Source of the DNA: Dryocola sp051297175 | Lineage (GTDB): Bacteria > Pseudomonadota > Gammaproteobacteria > Enterobacterales > Enterobacteriaceae | Assembly: GCF_051297175.1 (NCBI RefSeq) | Contig: NZ_JBINNY010000001.1 | Location: 2,480,001-2,544,000, forward strand | Reading direction: 5' to 3' | DNA: 64,000 bases | In this document: one piece after another, positions 61,193 to 64,000 of the stretch | How positions within the stretch are numbered: position 1 is the stretch's first letter | Layout: each line of letters starts with the position of its first letter | The notes under the pieces: model-generated | What the model was told of the DNA's origin: nothing | The model's input: the letters and a program-made list of their open reading frames with translations, nothing else | Databases searched by the model: none | Made by a program: the position numbers and the translations under genes

Positions 61193-61921
61193 CTACTGCT
61201 GTGCCGTCGCGCCGAAGGAGGCGCTTTTTGACGTGTCGGCAAACTCGGCGATGCCGCCCAGCTCCTGAGCGGCAGGGCCGTTAAAGTGGCCGACGAAGGT
61301 GCCGTCCTGGCCGCCGGACTGCGCCGCGCCCGTGAAGCCGCCGTCGACGATTTTACCCTGCATGGCGATGGCGGAGCCGAACTTGTCCGAGCCGTCGATA
61401 TTGCCGTTAATCGACTTAGCGCCAAAGTCGACGTTGAAGCTGGCGGCGCTGCGTTCCATGCCGCGCATGCCTTCGCCAACGTAGGTCGCCGTGCCCTGGG
61501 TTGGCACGTTGGCCGTCGCGGTTGGCTCGCCGGTGTAGAACACCGCGCGATCGTCGTTATCCGGGGAAACCCAGGTGCCGTAGGTGGTGTAGCTCATTTT
61601 GCCGCAGCACCAGGAGGTGGAGCCTTTGCCCAGGATCCAGTTGGTCTGCCCGGTGACGATAATCCCGCTCTGGCGCAGCTTGTACTCGGTGCCCATCGGG
61701 TTGACGTAGGTGTAGCCGGAGATCGTGCCCATGGTCGCTTTACTTGCCGGCGGGCTTACTTCTGCGGTCGGCGGCGTCACCGTTCCGTTATCGCCGCCCG
61801 TTGACGGCGCAGGCGTTGAAGGCTGTGAAGGGGAGTCGTTTCCGCCGCCACCGCCACCACCACCGCCGCAGGCGACCAGAAACAGGGATGTAGCCAGAAG
61901 GGTAATTTTTGGATTAACCAT
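61193..61921 (-). CDS. Slam-dependent surface lipoprotein
   Basis: 242-residue lipoprotein. Lipobox LVAC with Cys18 is followed by about nine glycines and a Pro/Ser/Thr linker, a flexible tether for surface display. The body (from about residue 60) ends in an eight-strand-barrel-like domain with AMQGKIVDGGFTG, GTFVGHFNGPAAQELGG, reminiscent of TbpB and factor H-binding protein C-lobes handled by Slam. An unusual SWCCGK motif sits mid-protein. ATG 61921 follows AAGGAAG. Ligand unknown: haem, a metal complex or a host factor are possible. It forms an operon with the Slam gene 66 bases downstream. Confidence 0.85.
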   Translation of the reverse strand: MVNPKITLLATSLFLVACGGGGGGGGGNDSPSQPSTPAPSTGGDNGTVTPPTAEVSPPASKATMGTISGYTYVNPMGTEYKLRQSGIIVTGQTNWILGKGSTSWCCGKMSYTTYGTWVSPDNDDRAVFYTGEPTATANVPTQGTATYVGEGMRGMERSAASFNVDFGAKSINGNIDGSDKFGSAIAMQGKIVDGGFTGAAQSGGQDGTFVGHFNGPAAQELGGIAEFADTSKSASFGATAQQ

Positions 61922-62292
61922 AGAAAAACTTCCTTTGTTTTTAATTATCAGAGCAGAATGCAAGGAAATGTAAAATTACTTTGTGGTTTGTAACATTTAA
62001 AAATAGGGAGTTATCTAAGATAATTCTGTATGGGGTTGGGGCAAATAGGGGGCACGGCGGTGTTCTAAATAAAGATTCCACCGGGAATGAATAGCAGATT
62101 TGTTTTTAGGAATAGCGAAAACAGGCGGTTATAACACGCAGGGTATCAACGGATATTCTGCGCGTTTTACTTCTGTGCTTTCGAACAGCTACCAATATTG
62201 GTAGCGCTTTATTTCGCGCGCAGAAAGCGATTTATGCTTTTGTGAGTAGAACCGATGGATAAGGAGAGGTTCTATTAATCAAGGAGATAAAT
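61922..62292. other. Divergent intergenic region with two palindromes
   Basis: 371 bases, AT-rich, without a supported gene. It must hold the promoters of the Slam operon (minus) and the FlxA-like gene (plus). Two palindromes stand out: TTATC-TAA-GATAA (62011-62023) and the 18-base perfect palindrome listed separately. Confidence 0.7.
62188..62205. promoter_or_regulatory. Perfect 18-base palindrome, operator-like
   Basis: GCTACCAATATTGGTAGC is completely self-complementary and lies 88 bases before the FlxA-like start. It resembles a binding site for a dimeric regulator. The cognate protein is not identified. Confidence 0.5.
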
Positions 62293-62613
62293 ATGATTCT
62301 GGATGCAGCAGCATTTACACAGGCCACAACGGCAGCCACGCAAAAATCGGGCGCGGGGGACGATATCGCCGCGCAAATAAAAGAGGTCACGCAGGAGATT
62401 TCAGACCTCGTGAAATACATAAAAGACAATGCTGCGGGCATGTCGAAAGAGGAACAAAAGCTGCTTAAGGATAAGCTTGAAATGCTTCAGCAAAGGCTGA
62501 CTGAGCTGATGCGCAAGCAGGCGGAAGAGGCGCAGAACAAGCACAAAGGCGACGCGAATAAGGTGCAGGACGTTAAGGCGACCCGGCAGACATACATTGA
62601 CGTTTATGCCTGA
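62293..62613 (+). CDS. FlxA-like coiled-coil protein
   Basis: 106-residue hydrophilic protein similar in plan to E. coli FlxA: an N-terminal Ala/Thr-rich region, then a long amphipathic helix (EVTQEISDLVKYIKDN, EEQKLLKDKLEMLQQRLTELMRKQAEEAQ in pieces) forming a coiled coil, and a C-terminal TYIDVYA recalling IDIYV of FlxA. flxA belongs to the flagellar late regulon in E. coli, but no clear sigma-28 promoter was seen here. Function unknown. Ribosome site AAGGAG before ATG 62293. Confidence 0.78.
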   Translation: MILDAAAFTQATTAATQKSGAGDDIAAQIKEVTQEISDLVKYIKDNAAGMSKEEQKLLKDKLEMLQQRLTELMRKQAEEAQNKHKGDANKVQDVKATRQTYIDVYA

Positions 62614-62674
62614 GCGGCAGAAGCTGCCGCCTGTGGAATATCGGTTCGTGATTCGCTGATACTCAGGTGAAATA

Positions 62675-62697
62675 AAGGGAGCATCCTGTGCTCCCTT
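62675..62697 (+). terminator. Terminator after the FlxA-like gene
   Basis: AAGGGAGCA / TGCTCCCTT, a nine-base perfect stem with a five-base loop, followed by the T-rich GCATATTTCTTATTTTC. Confidence 0.75.
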
Positions 62698-62817
62698 GCA
62701 TATTTCTTATTTTCTATCTACTTATACGCCCGTCAGGAAAAAATCTAAGCCACATATCCCGGCTAAAATAAGGGGGGTAAGAGACATAGCGCTAAATTTC
62801 GGGCTAATGAGATAAAT

Positions 62818-63300
62818 CTACCGAACGTTGAACCAGCCGGTAGTTGCTTCAATTACGCGCCATAGTTTATCGGGTATGGCAAGTTGCTCCACGTCAGACG
62901 CGCTAATGTCGACCGCGATTTCACCTTCCGCTTTACCCTGCACAAACTTAACCCAGTCCGGGTTCATAACGATTCCCTGACCTACTGCCGCCAGGGATAC
63001 GCCCGTTTTAACCGCTTCCTCGGCCTGCTTTGGCGTGCGGAGCTGTCCAGCAACTATCAGAGGGATGCGCCCGGCAAGACGATCGCGAGCGAGTTCGATG
63101 ACCTTGGGTCCATTTGGCGCATTAACGGGCCGGGCTTCAAGCGCGTTAGCGAGCGATACGTGAAGATAATCAATGCCCTCATCGATAAGGCGGTCGACCA
63201 ACTGCAGAGAATCATCGATGCGCAACCCATCGTCATAATGCTCATCCATTGAAATGCGGTATCCCAGCAGGAAGGGACTCGTCGCATGCTCAGCGATGGT
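62818..63300 (-). pseudogene. NADH:flavin oxidoreductase (OYE family), C-terminal remnant
   Basis: Only about 160 codons of an Old Yellow Enzyme-type reductase remain (usual length about 370). Preserved are EHATSPFLLGYRIS, LVDRLIDEGIDYLHVSLAN, the FMN-phosphate region RIPLIVAGQLRTPKQAEEAVKTG in pieces and SLAAVGQGIVMNPDWVKFV. The frame is open to about 63300, where it meets a stop and an unrelated fragment on the other strand. The N-terminal barrel half is missing, so it is not expected to be active. ATG 63249 is only an internal Met. Confidence 0.82.
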
Positions 63301-63302
63301 AA

Positions 63303-63551
63303 GACGATAACACCATTGCCATCATGCGCAGTGGCATCGAAACCTTTGAAACGTTGCCCGTCCCCGCTGAGTACGCCTGTCTCCCTGTTTCCCACCTTGA
63401 TGCAAGCTCGCAGGACGTGGCTTATCTCTACGCCGCCTATGCCCGGGATAAGGCGACAGGTTCAGAAGAGGCGACAACCTTCGAAGATGCATTACGTCAG
63501 CATAAGCTGATTGATAGGATCACCGCATCGTCAGCGCGTTTCTTCAGCTAA
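63303..63551 (+). pseudogene. Gfo/Idh/MocA-type oxidoreductase, C-terminal remnant
   Basis: About 82 codons that look like the end of an NAD-dependent Gfo/Idh/MocA oxidoreductase (NTIAIMRSGIETFETLPVP, DVAYLYAAYARDKATGS, FEDALRQHKLIDRITASS). An in-frame TAA lies directly upstream at 63300, and the Rossmann half is absent. It abuts the OYE remnant head to head at about 63300. Confidence 0.7.
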
Positions 63552-63580
63552 GTCCCGTCAAAGAAATTAAGGAAATCAAG

Positions 63581-63742
63581 ATGAAAGCCTATGTACTGGG
63601 TGATATGAACGGCCTCGACAGCTGGAAAATGGTTGAACGCGAAACGCCACAACCTGGTTACGCATTCGATGAGGCAAAAACAGCGCTGGCTGACCTGGTA
63701 AAGGGGCAGCACGTAGGCAAACTGGTCATCAGAGTTTCATAG
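63581..63742 (+). pseudogene. Alcohol dehydrogenase with large internal in-frame deletion
   Basis: 53-codon ORF preceded by AAGGAAATCAAG. The first 26 residues (KAYVLGDMNGLDSWKMVERETPQPG in two parts) are the N-terminus of a zinc-type alcohol/MDR dehydrogenase. The rest (YAFDEAKTALADLVKGQ, HVGKLVIRVS) is the extreme C-terminus of the same family. About 260-280 residues are missing at the junction near codon 26. It can be translated but cannot be an enzyme. Confidence 0.75.
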
Positions 63743-63758
63743 CCTGATAAACATAGCG

Positions 63759-63785
63759 GCTTCCTGCTAATAAGCAGCAGGAAGC
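63759..63785. repeat. Inverted repeat near the transposase remnant
   Basis: GCTTCCTGCT / AGCAGGAAGC, ten-base perfect arms with a seven-base loop. It may be a terminator or a relic of an element end. Confidence 0.45.
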
Positions 63786-63806
63786 ACTCCGGCCTGACGG
63801 GCTGGA

Positions 63807-63968
63807 TCACCCCATCGGCGAAGGTTCGACCTGTACCAGCTGCGCCATTTCCAGTGCCCGCCCAAGACGTTTGTTGTCCACAATGGCAACCTGGTCGATT
63901 TTAGAAAGCTTGTCATAGGTGGAATAGGGAAGGGATACGCCATTAAGCCGGAGCTCTTTATGCCCATC
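63807..63968 (-). pseudogene. Transposase C-terminal remnant (ISNCY-like)
   Basis: A 53-codon open stretch on the minus strand, with GHKELRLNGVSLPYSTYDKL and VAIVDNKRLGRALEMAQLVQ. The DK...IVDNKRLG pattern recalls the C-terminal end of ISNCY-family transposases. A TAA at 63969-63971 interrupts the frame upstream, so it is a fragment. Family identification is from memory. Confidence 0.5.
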
Positions 63969-64000
63969 TTACGCGGCACCCACAGAGTGGCCTGAGTCAT

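Noticed and set aside
62010..62026. Fur box upstream of the Slam lipoprotein (GTTATC-TAA-GATAATTC).
   Set aside because: The hexamers point in the opposite order to a Fur box (TTATC then GATAA), and the wider 19-base consensus is not met.
62206..62292. Sigma-28 promoter for the FlxA-like gene.
   Set aside because: A CCGATGGATAA string recalls the -10 element, but no TAAA-type -35 is at the right distance.

Overview
The window looks like chromosome of a GC-rich member of the Enterobacteriaceae (Enterobacter, Cedecea or Pluralibacter type; the species cannot be fixed from this sequence). The reasons are the order dcp ... ydeE-eamA-marBAR/marC-sotB-ptrR(yneJ)-sad-glsB ... uxaB, which follows the E. 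coli K-12 backbone, and REP/BIME-like repeats (GGCGGATAAGCG...GCCATCCGCC) in many gaps. No tRNA, rRNA or CRISPR array was seen.

Layout. 0-4 kb: 3' part of dcp, then an AT-richer three-gene island (putative pore-forming effector, small membrane partner, orphan Hcp) that looks like a type VI secretion cargo module, then yciF. 4-10.7 kb: the srfABC operon. 10.8-13.7 kb: a class I amidotransferase, a DppA-like binding protein and ydcY. 13.9-25.8 kb: a urea module (allophanate hydrolase, urea carboxylase, GntR regulator, UrtABCDE importer) behind a convincing sigma-54 promoter with a palindrome over the predicted start of transcription. 25.9-27.4 kb: a fused double GNAT acetyltransferase and a five-unit BIME array. 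27.4-41.6 kb: conserved backbone (ydeE, eamA, mar, sotB, ptrR, sad, glsB) with insertions: DUF2164, a RES/ParS-type toxin-antitoxin pair, PhzF plus an orphan TRAP binding protein, and a second tryptophanyl-tRNA synthetase.

41.8-54.7 kb: membrane-anchored hydrolase with a 40-residue upstream ORF, two tandem diguanylate cyclases, a VirK/YbjX protein, uxaB, MDR oxidoreductases including acuI with its TetR regulator, dsbG and several acetyltransferases. 54.7-59.6 kb: nikABCDE with an FNR-type promoter but no adjacent nikR. 59.7-61.9 kb: a Slam outer-membrane translocator with its surface lipoprotein. 62.3 kb: a FlxA-like gene. 62.8-64 kb: a decay zone of truncated OYE, Gfo/Idh/MocA, alcohol dehydrogenase and transposase remnants.

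Functional themes are nitrogen scavenging (ATP-dependent urea breakdown under nitrogen control, glutaminase, Sad), nickel import under anaerobiosis, stress and efflux (mar, sotB, eamA, ydeE), c-di-GMP signalling, and interaction with competitors or hosts (Hcp module, SrfABC, Slam lipoprotein, RES toxin). Calls rest on motifs and remembered family sequences; no database search was run.
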